64,000 nucleotides of DNA, taken from contig CAZLWK010000003.1 of the NCBI GenBank assembly GCA_964563395.1, forward strand, positions 124,001 to 188,000, in the 5' to 3' direction. The notes below the pieces were generated by a model that saw only the letters and a program-made list of their open reading frames with translations, had not been told where the DNA came from and searched no databases. Of this stretch, positions 16,825 through 25,215 are shown piece after piece. The translations under genes were made by a program, and so were the position numbers. The stretch is from JBEVOS01 sp964563395. Lineage in GTDB: Bacteria; Pseudomonadota; Alphaproteobacteria; Caulobacterales; Aquidulcibacteraceae. Numbering within the stretch: position 1 is the first letter of the stretch; each line of letters starts with the position of its first letter.

Positions 16825-17003
16825 GCAATCCTCCCCGCGCCCTTATTTTTGGGCTTTTGTGCGCCGCTTGCCTGAGCCGCAGCAGGGGCATTGGCGGCGC
16901 ACTTCGAAAAAAAGTCAATACTGCTGAAAATTTTGTTGTGCTTCGCGAAACCGCGCGCCAGTCTTCGGTGCGCGGCTCCATGCGCCGCGATCGAAGGTAG
17001 GAA

Positions 17004-18644
17004 ATGCCCGACAGCCCAAGTCTGCCCGGCCACGCCGATGTCGTCGTGATCGGCGCGGGCGCATCCGGTCTTGCGGCGGCGCTCGCCGCGCACGCGGCCG
17101 GCGCCTCCGTGCTGGTGCTGGAAAAATCCGATCAACTCGGCGGAACGGCGGCGATTTCGGGCGGCATCATCTGGGCGCCGAACAATCCGCGCATGGCCGA
17201 AGCCGGGGATGCGGATTCGCGCGACGAAGCTCTGGCGTATTTCGAGGGACTCAATCACGGCGACATTCGCCGCGACATGATCGCAACTTTCATCGACGAG
17301 GCCGCGCCTGCCTTGTCGTTCCTGGAAAGCGTCACGCCGCTGAAACTTGAGATATTGCCGGGCTATCCGGACTATTATCTCGATCGGCCCGGCGCGCGCC
17401 CTCACGGCCGTGCTTTGGATTCAGGTCTGTTCGCCTACAGCGAATTGGGGCCTTGGGCCGCGCGCATCGTCAATAACGGACAGCCCGCGCCGATCAAACT
17501 CTCGGAGACGCCGCTCGGCGGATTCATGGGCCAGCTCGATCCCGCCATCATGGCGGAGAGGTTGCGCGTGGATGCGCGCGGTTGGGGCCAATCGCTGATC
17601 GCAAGCCTGCTGCGCGGATGCCTCGATCGCGGGATCGAGCCGCGCCTTGGCGTGCGCGCCGCACGCCTGGAGCGGCAAGACGATCGCATCGTCGGCGTGC
17701 ACACGGCGTGCGGCGCCTTCATCGCCGCGCGCAGCATCATCCTGGCGACGGGCGGCTTCGAACACGATCGCGCGCTCGTACAGACCTTCCTCAAGGGTCC
17801 GATGACGGCGCCGGCTTCCCCGCCCACCAATACCGGCGATGGTTTGCGCATGGCGATGGCCGCGGGGGCGGCGCTGGGCAACATGACCTCCGCCTGGTGG
17901 ATGCCCGTCATCGAGACGGGCGAGACATGGTTTGGCGGCGCACGCCGCGCCTTTCCCGTGCTGCTGGAGCGGACGCTTCCAGGCGCCATCCTCGTCAATC
18001 GCGCCGGCCGACGCTTCTGCAACGAAGCGGCGAATTATTCCGCCCTCGCCGGCGCATTTCATGCCTTCGATCCGGCGCGCTACGATTATGTGAATCTGCC
18101 GGCCTATCTCATCGTCGATGGCGCGTTCCGCGCGCGCTATCCCATCGCCAGCGCCGCGCCCGGTCAGAAACGCCCGGACTTCATCATTGAGCGGGCGACG
18201 CTTCCCGAACTCGCGGAGGCTTTGCATATTCCGGGCGACGCGCTCGCCGATACGGTCGCGCGCTTCAACGCGTTCGCCGAAGCCGGCGCCGACGCTGACT
18301 TTGGGCGCGGCGAAAACATCTATGACCGCTTCTATGGCGATCGCTCTCGCCCCGGCGCCTTCGCCACGCTTGGTCCGCTCAAGGAGCTGCCGTTCAGCGC
18401 CGTGGAGATCAAGGTTGGCGCGCTGGGCACCAATGGCGGCGCCTTGACAGATACGCAGGCGCGCGTGCTCGATCATGAGGGAAAATCTATCCCAGGACTC
18501 TATGCGGTCGGAAATTGCATGGCCGGCCCAACAGGCGGCGTCTATGCCGGGGCCGGCGGCACGCTGGGCCCCGCGCTGACCTTTGGCGTCATCGCCGGCC
18601 GCCACGCCGCGAAACGCGCGAACGATACGGGGCTATCATCATGA
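17004..18644 (+). CDS. FAD-dependent 3-ketosteroid dehydrogenase-like oxidoreductase
   Basis: 546 residues. The Rossmann FAD motif is VVVIGAGASGLAAALAAH (about residues 13-30), followed by VLEKSDQLGGTAAISGG. The C-terminal FAD loop is SIPGLYAVGNCMAG plus GGVYAGAGGTLGPALTFG, the pattern of the fumarate reductase/KstD flavoprotein group. KstD enzymes introduce the delta-1 double bond into 3-ketosteroids; other members act on related ketones, so the substrate is not certain. Its stop overlaps the next ATG (ATGA at 18641-18644). It is divergent from the TonB-dependent receptor, which suggests joint control. Confidence 0.85.
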   Translation: MPDSPSLPGHADVVVIGAGASGLAAALAAHAAGASVLVLEKSDQLGGTAAISGGIIWAPNNPRMAEAGDADSRDEALAYFEGLNHGDIRRDMIATFIDEAAPALSFLESVTPLKLEILPGYPDYYLDRPGARPHGRALDSGLFAYSELGPWAARIVNNGQPAPIKLSETPLGGFMGQLDPAIMAERLRVDARGWGQSLIASLLRGCLDRGIEPRLGVRAARLERQDDRIVGVHTACGAFIAARSIILATGGFEHDRALVQTFLKGPMTAPASPPTNTGDGLRMAMAAGAALGNMTSAWWMPVIETGETWFGGARRAFPVLLERTLPGAILVNRAGRRFCNEAANYSALAGAFHAFDPARYDYVNLPAYLIVDGAFRARYPIASAAPGQKRPDFIIERATLPELAEALHIPGDALADTVARFNAFAEAGADADFGRGENIYDRFYGDRSRPGAFATLGPLKELPFSAVEIKVGALGTNGGALTDTQARVLDHEGKSIPGLYAVGNCMAGPTGGVYAGAGGTLGPALTFGVIAGRHAAKRANDTGLSS

Positions 18645-19549
18645 CGACCGTTCTGGTGTTCGGGGCGACGGGCGATCAAGGCTGGCCCTTGATGCGCGCC
18701 CTTTTCAAACACGGCTTTCATGTGCGCGCCGCGACGCGCCAGCCGAACGCCTTTCCGCGCGATCATTTTCCCGAAGCGGAGATCGTGGGCGCGTCCTTCG
18801 AAGATGTCGCCAGCCTCATTGCGGCCTGCAAGGGCGCGGATGCGATCGCGATGAATCTGCCTTTCAGCTTCGACCGCGCCTATGCGCGCATGATGGGCGA
18901 AAACATCTGCAAGGCCGCGCTGGCCGCCGGCACAGTGCGCAAGGTCGTGTTCAACACCAGCTGCGTCATCGCGCCGAAGGATATCGGTCTTGCCGCGCAT
19001 GATGGGCGGCGCGACATCGAGGCCGCGATGGCCGCGTCCGGCCTTGCCTGGGCGTCCATCCGCTCGGTCGTGTTCATGGACAATATGATCCGCGCTTGGG
19101 TGAAGCCGGCCATTGTCAATCATGGCGTGTTCGCCTATCCCGCGCGCGACGATCTCAAGATCAATTTCGTCTGCCTTGACGATGTGGGCGCCTACATGGC
19201 CGCGGCCGCAGCCGAACCGCGCGTGACGGCGCACGCCTTCTCCATTGGCGGGCCTGAAGCCCTGACCGGCCATGAAGCCGCCGCGCGCCTGTCGGTGGCG
19301 TTGGGCAAGCCGGTGCGCTTTCAAAGCCTGAAGCCCGAAGAATTCGCGCGCGGCATGGCCAAGTTGATCACGGGGTCGGACCATGTCGAGCCGAATTCCA
19401 TGTGGAGCCGCGTGGCGCAATTCTATCAATGGTACAATGATCAGCCTGAAAGCCCACTCGTGGTCGACCTGCGCCCCGCTCTGGCGCTCCTGCCGGTGCG
19501 GCCGACGCCACTGCTGGTATGGGCCAAGGGCCAATCCTGGACAGCTTGA
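18641..19549 (+). CDS. NmrA-like NAD(P)-binding protein (atypical SDR)
   Basis: 302 residues with VLVFGATGDQGWPLMRAL (GxxGxxG of atypical SDRs), RAATRQP after strand 2 (an Arg suggesting NADP) and the central VVFNTSCVI, then a substrate-binding half with SIGGPEALTGHEAAARLS. The Tyr-x-x-x-Lys catalytic pair is not evident, as in NmrA-type proteins that either sense NADP/NAD or reduce quinones and aromatic compounds. The ATG overlaps the preceding KstD-like gene by four bases, so the two are coupled. It converges with the redox module at 19552. Confidence 0.82.
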   Translation: MTTVLVFGATGDQGWPLMRALFKHGFHVRAATRQPNAFPRDHFPEAEIVGASFEDVASLIAACKGADAIAMNLPFSFDRAYARMMGENICKAALAAGTVRKVVFNTSCVIAPKDIGLAAHDGRRDIEAAMAASGLAWASIRSVVFMDNMIRAWVKPAIVNHGVFAYPARDDLKINFVCLDDVGAYMAAAAAEPRVTAHAFSIGGPEALTGHEAAARLSVALGKPVRFQSLKPEEFARGMAKLITGSDHVEPNSMWSRVAQFYQWYNDQPESPLVVDLRPALALLPVRPTPLLVWAKGQSWTA

Positions 19550-19551
19550 TC

Positions 19552-20298
19552 CTAGAGGCGGCGCAGCGCCTCCGCGTTCACGCGCATCTGCATGACATCG
19601 CCCACACGCACGAGACGGCCACGTGCGAGGATCGGGTCGGCGACATAAGGCAGGATCGCGCGCCCATGTGGTCGGCCCGCCTCATTCAGGAACAGCGGCG
19701 CCTCGACGGCATCGCCGCATGATCCGATTTCGCAGAAAGCCAGCGGCAGGCCGCCGCGCGCGCACAACGCGGCGCAACTCTTATGCGTCTTGCCAAAGCC
19801 GGGCCGCATCGCACCGAACCAGCATTTCGCGTCGAGAATTTCGCCGGCGCGCAGCACCTCGCCCAAATCCTCCTCGGGCCAATGGGTGAGCCCGTCCGCA
19901 TCGAACCGCGCGGGCGCGATCCAGTCCGCCTTGGCGTCGGTCGCCAGCATGGCGTGCGCGTCGCGCGCGATGAGGCTGCCGCGCACGCGCACCGCGCCCG
20001 CCAAGCCCACGGGAAGAGCGACAGCGTTCTTGCCGGACGTCGCCAGGAAAATCGTGCGCGGCGCGCCAGCCGCGTCACGTGTGCGCAGCGCGGGATAGGG
20101 CGCGCGCACGAGCCAGCCCTGATAATCGTGCACGTCGTTCTGATTCCAGGCGCCGTCTCCCGGCGCGCGATGATTGAGCGCAAGCGCGCCCGCGAGCGCG
20201 CCGAGCCCGCCGATTGTCACCGCAGCGCCTGCGATAAAGCCGCGCCGGGTGGCCTTGGACGGCGCCGCCCAGCCGACGAATAGATCATTCCTCGCCAT
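19552..20298 (-). CDS. Tat-exported Cys-rich protein of the Rieske/ferric-reductase module
   Basis: 248 residues. A twin-arginine signal (KATRRGFIAG followed by a 20-residue hydrophobic stretch, residues about 16-41) predicts folded export to the periplasm or an uncleaved anchor. The mature part contains GEILDAKCWFGAMRPG and then GKTHKSCAALCARGG, with Cys at about 159, 175, 179, 189 and 194 and His172, a likely metal- or cofactor-binding cluster. I recall similar conserved but uncharacterised proteins beside ferric-reductase-like genes, so this is probably a redox or assembly partner; function is unknown. Its ATG overlaps the upstream stop by one base (TGATG). Confidence 0.75.
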   Translation of the reverse strand: MARNDLFVGWAAPSKATRRGFIAGAAVTIGGLGALAGALALNHRAPGDGAWNQNDVHDYQGWLVRAPYPALRTRDAAGAPRTIFLATSGKNAVALPVGLAGAVRVRGSLIARDAHAMLATDAKADWIAPARFDADGLTHWPEEDLGEVLRAGEILDAKCWFGAMRPGFGKTHKSCAALCARGGLPLAFCEIGSCGDAVEAPLFLNEAGRPHGRAILPYVADPILARGRLVRVGDVMQMRVNAEALRRL

Positions 20299-21320
20299 CA
20301 GACTGCGCTCGCATGCGGAGCGGCGCCGACATACACGATCCCGCCTTCAATGCGTGTCGGATAGGTTGCGACGCGCTCGGTGAACGGCGGCGGCGAGGCG
20401 CCGTCCGCGCGATACTGAAATCCGTGCCACGGACAGGTCACGCAGCCGTCGATGATGCGGCCCTCTCCCAACGGGCCGCCCTGATGACGGCAGACATTCG
20501 AAAGCGCAAAGACGGCCGCGCCGTCGCGAAACACCGCGATGCGCTCGCCGCGCGGCGGCGTGACGATGCGCGCGCACTGGTCCATGATGGAGTCCAACGG
20601 CCCGACCTCGATCCAGCCATCGGCTGAGAGAGCGTCGGCGCGGCGATCCTTGATCGCCTCTCGCGCGCCGGCGCTCCAATGCAGCGCCACAATCGTGAAT
20701 GCGCTCGCGCCGACCAAGGCGGGATAGAGCGCGACTTTCTCGGCCTGCACGGCGCCAAGCATGATATGCGCGACCAACAGCACATAGGCAGCGTAGACCA
20801 GCATGTGCAGCGCCTTCCAGAAGCGCGGGCCGAGATTGGCGTTCCAGAAATCATGGCTGGTCGCGGCCATGACGAACAGAATCAAGAGCGCGGCCAAGCC
20901 GAGCGATTCGAACGGAAAGCCCGCCAGCGCATCGTAACGCGGGTTTGAAATCAGCAGCGAGATGAAGGGATTGATGTCGGAAAAGCCGTGATACCAAAGG
21001 ATCACCAGCCCCGCATGGAGAAGCGCGAGCGCGAAGCACGTGACGCCGAAATGGCGACGATTATAAAGAAGCGGCAGGAAGATGCGCGGCGCGAGCCGCG
21101 CCAAGGGGCCGATCGCCAAGATCAATGTCAGCAACGCGAACGCGGCGGCGCCGGACGCGCGGATGAGCACTTGAATTTCGCTCGCGCGTCCCTCCGCCGG
21201 CGCGACCGCCAATGACACGACGACATAAACCGCCAGGAATACGACGACGCCCGCGAGCAATGCGCCATCGACGAGTTTCTTGAACGGCGTCCACGTGACA
21301 AGGCGATAGAGGTGCGCCAT
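20298..21320 (-). CDS. Ferric-reductase-like membrane domain fused to a Rieske [2Fe-2S] domain
   Basis: 340 residues. Residues about 15-215 hold five to six membrane helices with His at 90, 102, 172 and 185, suited to bis-His haem ligation as in the ferric reductase/MsrQ superfamily. Residues about 235-335 are a Rieske domain with CRH (Cys277, His279) and CPWH (Cys296, His299) ligating one [2Fe-2S] cluster. The fusion implies electron flow between a soluble-side Rieske centre and membrane haems. It is the third gene of a four-gene operon in which every junction overlaps (TGATG at both of its ends). Confidence 0.85.
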   Translation of the reverse strand: MAHLYRLVTWTPFKKLVDGALLAGVVVFLAVYVVVSLAVAPAEGRASEIQVLIRASGAAAFALLTLILAIGPLARLAPRIFLPLLYNRRHFGVTCFALALLHAGLVILWYHGFSDINPFISLLISNPRYDALAGFPFESLGLAALLILFVMAATSHDFWNANLGPRFWKALHMLVYAAYVLLVAHIMLGAVQAEKVALYPALVGASAFTIVALHWSAGAREAIKDRRADALSADGWIEVGPLDSIMDQCARIVTPPRGERIAVFRDGAAVFALSNVCRHQGGPLGEGRIIDGCVTCPWHGFQYRADGASPPPFTERVATYPTRIEGGIVYVGAAPHASAV

Positions 21321-21457
21321 CAGCGCGGCGCCACGAACGCGGCGGCCGCATCCGCGATCCGCGTGCGCTCATACAGAGCACCGATCATCACCAGCGCGAT
21401 CACCACGCCGATCAGCGGCCACGCGCGCGCATGCGCCCGCCTTTGGCCGCGAGTCAT
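21320..21457 (-). CDS. Micro-membrane protein of the redox module, 45 residues
   Basis: Begins MTRGQRRAHARAW, then a single hydrophobic helix WPLIGVVIALVMIGALY, then RTRIADAAAAFVAPR. Basic residues before the helix predict an N-in orientation. ATG overlaps the stop of the 83-residue gene (ATGA at 21454-21457), and its own stop overlaps the Rieske gene start by one base; this coupling on both sides is the main reason to accept so short a gene. Confidence 0.7.
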   Translation of the reverse strand: MTRGQRRAHARAWPLIGVVIALVMIGALYERTRIADAAAAFVAPR

Positions 21458-21705
21458 GACGCGCTGTCCTCCATGGCGCGATCCTCCCGCGGGCGCGCGC
21501 CAAGGAAGCGCGCGATCATCCAGGGCCAGAGTAGCGCCGCGCCGGGCAAGAGCAAAAGCTTCACACGCCAAGGAGCGGCGGCGGCGTTCGCGTCGAAGCG
21601 CTTGAACCCGCCCAGCGCCAAGACCAGCCAAACAAGCGCGCCAACGCCCATCCAGGCCAAGAAGCCCAGCCAGGCAACAGCAGCCGCGATCACCTCCGCG
21701 CGCAT
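21454..21705 (-). CDS. Small membrane protein of the redox module, 83 residues
   Basis: Starts MRAEVIAAAVAWLGFLAW, with GAGAGGGG upstream as a ribosome binding site. Two membrane helices are likely at residues 4-27 (through GVGALVWLVLALGG) and about 46-64 (VKLLLLPGAALLWPWMIARF); the tail ARPREDRAMEDSAS is charged. No family is recognised. It is the first gene of the coupled set 83-residue protein, 45-residue protein, Rieske fusion, Tat protein. The gene upstream ends only 49 bases before, so the module may also be read with the AceE-like gene. Confidence 0.65.
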   Translation of the reverse strand: MRAEVIAAAVAWLGFLAWMGVGALVWLVLALGGFKRFDANAAAAPWRVKLLLLPGAALLWPWMIARFLGARPREDRAMEDSAS

Positions 21706-21754
21706 TTCCCCTCTCCGCCCACCCAAGGAGATTACGCGGCCCGCGGGTGCGCGG

Positions 21755-24124
21755 TTACGCGATGAACAGGGCCGCGCACGCCTCGATGATGGCGTCGGCG
21801 TCAAGCCGATAGGCGCGATAAAGGTCAGGCAGATCGCCGACCTGGCCGAACGTGTCGATTCCGAGCGGGCTCACGCGGTGGCCCAGCACGCCGCCAAGCC
21901 AGGAGAGCGCGGCGGGCGAGCCGTCCAGCACGGTGACGAGACCCGCGCTGGGTGCGAGCGGCGCTAAAAGAGTTTCGGCGTGGCTCTTGAGGGCTGGGCC
22001 CCCCTTCCACCGCTGGCGCCGCGAGGCGATCCAATCGCGGTGCAATAGCCCGGGCGAGACCACGTTAAGGACACCAAGGCCCGGCATGTCCTCCGCAAGC
22101 GCGGACGCGGCTTCCAGCACTTCCGGCGCGAGCGCGCCACAGAACGCGATCGCGCATTGCGCGCCCGGCGCCGGCGGCTGCAGCCAATAGGCGCCCCTGA
22201 GCGCGTCGTCGCGCCACGCATCGTCCGCGCGCGCCGGCTGCGTGATCGCGCGCGTGGTGAGGCGCAAATAGACCGACCCGCCCTCCTCATCCTGCATGTG
22301 CTCAAATGACCAGCGCATCAGCTCCGACAATTCGTCCACGAAGGCGGGCTCGATATAGGTGAGCTTGGGCTGGCCGATTCCGATCAGCGGCGTCGAGATG
22401 GATTGATGCGCGCCGCCCTCGGGGCCAAGCGTCACGCCGGATGGCGTCGCCACCAGCATGAATCGCGCGTCCTGATAGCAGGCATAATTCAGCGCATCGA
22501 GACCGCGCGCGATGAACGGGTCATAGACGGTGCCGACAGGAAGCAGGCGCTCGCCCCAAAGCGGCGCCGAAAGGCCGAGCGCGGCGAGGGCCAAAAAAAG
22601 ATTGTGCTCGGCGATGCCCAATTCGACGTGCTGGCCAGCGGCGCCGCCCTCCCATTTCTGCGCGGAGGGGATTTTGGCGCGGCGAAACACGTCCGGCAGG
22701 TCACGGCGGCGGAACAAACCGCGCTGATTGACGAAGCCGCCAAGATTTGTGGACACCGTAACGTCGGGCGAGGTCGTGACGAGGCGCTGCGCGATCGGCA
22801 GATCGGATTTCGCGAGATCCAAAAGAATGCGCCCGAAGGCCGCTTGCGTGGATTGCAGCGCGCCATCCGGCTGCGGAAACGCCCCGCGCGCGGGCACGGC
22901 GATGCGCGCGGCCTCAAAGCGCCGCTGGCGCTGTTCGGCGAACGGCGCTGCCTCCACGAAACGCCGCGTCTCCGCCGCCTCGTCGGGCGCAAGGCCGCCA
23001 TAGGGCGCCCATTCAGCCCCCGCGGGCACGCCCAGCGCATCGCGCAAGCCTTCGATCTGCGTGGGCGTCATGAGGCCGGCATGATTGTCCTTGTGGCCTT
23101 GCAGCGGCGTGCCAAATCCCTTGATCGTGTAGGCGATGATCAAGGTGGGCTGGTCGTCCTGCGCCTCGGCATAGGCGTCGAGCAGCGTCTCCACGCAATG
23201 CCCGCCCAGCGTGGTCATCACGCGATGCAGATGCGCGTCGTCGAAGCTAGAGATGAGCGCGAGCGTCTCGGGCGCATCGGCCAGATCGCGCGTGAGCCGC
23301 GCGCGCCAGGCAGCGCCCCCGCCATAAGTCAGCGCGGCGAATTCCGCGTTTGAACACGTTTCGATCCAGTCTCGGATCGCAGCGCCGCCCGCTTGCGCAA
23401 ATGTCTCGCGCTGCAGCTTGCCATGCTTCAAGGTGATGACGCGCCATCCCATCGTGCGGAACACGTCGTCGAAGCGATTGAACATGCGGTCGGCGGTCGT
23501 CGCATCGAGGCTCTGGCGATTATAATCGATAATCCACCACGTATTGCGGATATCGTGCTTGTAGGCCTCGATCAGGCATTCATAGATGTTGCCTTCGTCG
23601 AGTTCGGCGTCGCCCAAAAGCGCGATCATGCGCCCCTTGCGCGCCGGATCGAGCCAACCATGCGCTTCCAAATAATCCTGCGTCAGCGCGGCGAACGACG
23701 TGATGGCGACGCCGAGGCCCACCGAGCCAGTGGAAAAATCGACGTCGTCGATGTCCTTGGTGCGCGAGGGATAGGATTGCGCGCCGCCAAAGGCGCGGAA
23801 GCGCTCAAGCTGATCGCGGGTCTGACGGCCATACAGATATTGGATGGCGTGAAAGACCGGACTCGCATGCGGCTTGACGGCGACGCGATCCTCCGGACGC
23901 AAGGCGTCGAAATAGAGCGTGGCCATGATCGTGGTCATCGATGCGCACGAGGCCTGATGACCCCCAACCTTCAGCCCATCGCGGCTTTCGCGCAGATGAT
24001 TGGCGTTGTGGATCGTCCAAGCGGACAGCCAGCGCAGCCGCGCCTCGAGCTGCGTGAGGCGCGCGACGCGCTCGGCGTGAATGTTGGAGCGGGCGGGCGC
24101 CGCGGCTTCAGTCAAGGCGGTCAC
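21755..24124 (-). CDS. Transketolase-like/pyruvate dehydrogenase E1 (AceE-type) protein
   Basis: About 789 residues from a GTG start (VTALTEAAAP). The N-terminal thiamine-diphosphate domain has RDGLKVGGHQASCASMTTIMATLYF and GDAELDEGNIYECLIEA followed by WIIDYNRQSLD, the AceE-type TPP motif. The pyrimidine domain has VELGIAEHNLFLALAALG and a third transketolase C-terminal domain ends the protein. It is shorter than E. coli AceE (about 890 residues) and no E2 or E3 gene is near, so it may use a distant complex or act alone as a 2-oxoacid decarboxylase/dehydrogenase or ketolase. The start is uncertain because no strong ribosome binding site is seen. It is divergent from the CDF transporter. Confidence 0.8.
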   Translation of the reverse strand: MTALTEAAAPARSNIHAERVARLTQLEARLRWLSAWTIHNANHLRESRDGLKVGGHQASCASMTTIMATLYFDALRPEDRVAVKPHASPVFHAIQYLYGRQTRDQLERFRAFGGAQSYPSRTKDIDDVDFSTGSVGLGVAITSFAALTQDYLEAHGWLDPARKGRMIALLGDAELDEGNIYECLIEAYKHDIRNTWWIIDYNRQSLDATTADRMFNRFDDVFRTMGWRVITLKHGKLQRETFAQAGGAAIRDWIETCSNAEFAALTYGGGAAWRARLTRDLADAPETLALISSFDDAHLHRVMTTLGGHCVETLLDAYAEAQDDQPTLIIAYTIKGFGTPLQGHKDNHAGLMTPTQIEGLRDALGVPAGAEWAPYGGLAPDEAAETRRFVEAAPFAEQRQRRFEAARIAVPARGAFPQPDGALQSTQAAFGRILLDLAKSDLPIAQRLVTTSPDVTVSTNLGGFVNQRGLFRRRDLPDVFRRAKIPSAQKWEGGAAGQHVELGIAEHNLFLALAALGLSAPLWGERLLPVGTVYDPFIARGLDALNYACYQDARFMLVATPSGVTLGPEGGAHQSISTPLIGIGQPKLTYIEPAFVDELSELMRWSFEHMQDEEGGSVYLRLTTRAITQPARADDAWRDDALRGAYWLQPPAPGAQCAIAFCGALAPEVLEAASALAEDMPGLGVLNVVSPGLLHRDWIASRRQRWKGGPALKSHAETLLAPLAPSAGLVTVLDGSPAALSWLGGVLGHRVSPLGIDTFGQVGDLPDLYRAYRLDADAIIEACAALFIA

Positions 24125-24287
24125 GAACAAGTTCCGTAAAGAGGTTAGGTTACATATCGCGCCGCAACGGGAAATTGTTTTCGTTGTTGCCGCGCCGCGC
24201 CAGAAACCGGCCAATAAAGGTCGTGAATTAAAGCCAGGCGGAGGAAAATATTGCGTCCGCCCGCGAAAGCACGCATGGAGAAACGGC

Positions 24288-25211
24288 ATGCACGCGCACG
24301 GCCACGCCCATGATCACGGCCCGCACGGCCACCATCATCACCATCCCCGCCCCGGCGCCGCCCTTACGAAACGTTATTCCATAGCGCTCGCGCTCAATCT
24401 CGGCTTCGTCGCGATCGAGACGGCGGCGGGCTTCTACGCCAATTCGACGGCGCTTCTCTCCGACGCGGCGCACAATCTTTCGGACGTGCTCGGCCTTGCC
24501 TTGGCGGGCGGGGCGGCATGGCTCGCCGCGCGCGCCGCCGGCGCGCAGCGCACCTACGGATTTTCCAAGGCCACCATTCTCGCCGCGCTCGCCAATGCGT
24601 TGTTGCTGGTCGCGGCCAGCGGCGCGATCGCCTGGGAGGCGCTGCGCCGGCTCGCCGCGCCGGAGGCCATCGACGCTGGGCTGGTGATGGCGGTGGCGGC
24701 CGCGGGCGTCATCGTCAATGGCGCGACGGCGCTCTTGTTCCTGCGCGACCAGGCGCACGACATCAATGCGCGCGGCGCCTTCCTGCACATGGCGGCGGAT
24801 GCGGGCGTCTCGCTGGCCGTGATCGCGGCGGGCTTTCTGGTTTGGCGCACCGGCGCGGCCTGGATCGATCCTGCGGTGAGCGTGGCCGTGGTGGCCGCGA
24901 TCTTGTGGAGCACGTGGGGCCTGTTGCGCGATTCGCTCGATCTTGCGCTCGACGCTGCGCCCGCGCGCATCCGCGTGGAGGATGTGCGCGCGCATCTGGC
25001 CGCGCTCGACGGCGTGCGCGCCGTGCACGATCTGCATGTATGGGGCATGAGCGCGACGGAGACGGCGCTCACCGCCCATCTGGTGCGCGAAGCGGGCGGC
25101 GACGATAATTTCCTGCGGGCCGCGCGCGAGGGATTGAAGGCGCGCTTCGGCATCGGCCATGTGACGCTGCAGATCGAGCGCGAGGATCGCGCCGATTGCA
25201 CGCATTGCTGA
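24288..25211 (+). CDS. Cation diffusion facilitator (CDF) zinc/divalent metal efflux transporter
   Basis: 307 residues. A His-rich N-terminus (MHAHGHAHDHGPHG and a run of five His) precedes six membrane helices. HxxxD-type metal sites are present in helix 2 (SDAAHNLSD) and helix 5 (HMAADAGVS). The cytoplasmic domain contains VHDLHVWGMSATETALTAHL, and the C-terminus ends DCTHC. This is the ZitB/CzcD type, exporting Zn2+ (and perhaps Co/Cd) in exchange for protons. GGAG at 24277-24280 lies seven bases before the chosen ATG. No metal-sensing regulator is adjacent. Confidence 0.92.
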   Translation: MHAHGHAHDHGPHGHHHHHPRPGAALTKRYSIALALNLGFVAIETAAGFYANSTALLSDAAHNLSDVLGLALAGGAAWLAARAAGAQRTYGFSKATILAALANALLLVAASGAIAWEALRRLAAPEAIDAGLVMAVAAAGVIVNGATALLFLRDQAHDINARGAFLHMAADAGVSLAVIAAGFLVWRTGAAWIDPAVSVAVVAAILWSTWGLLRDSLDLALDAAPARIRVEDVRAHLAALDGVRAVHDLHVWGMSATETALTAHLVREAGGDDNFLRAAREGLKARFGIGHVTLQIEREDRADCTHC

Positions 25212-25215
25212 GTGC

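Noticed and set aside
17421..18605. 394-codon antisense frame over the KstD-like gene
   Set aside because: Same composition artefact; the sense strand carries FAD motifs at both ends.
24288..24350. His-rich coding run at the start of the CDF gene, considered as a low-complexity artefact or repeat element
   Set aside because: Metal-binding His-rich N-termini are normal for this transporter family.
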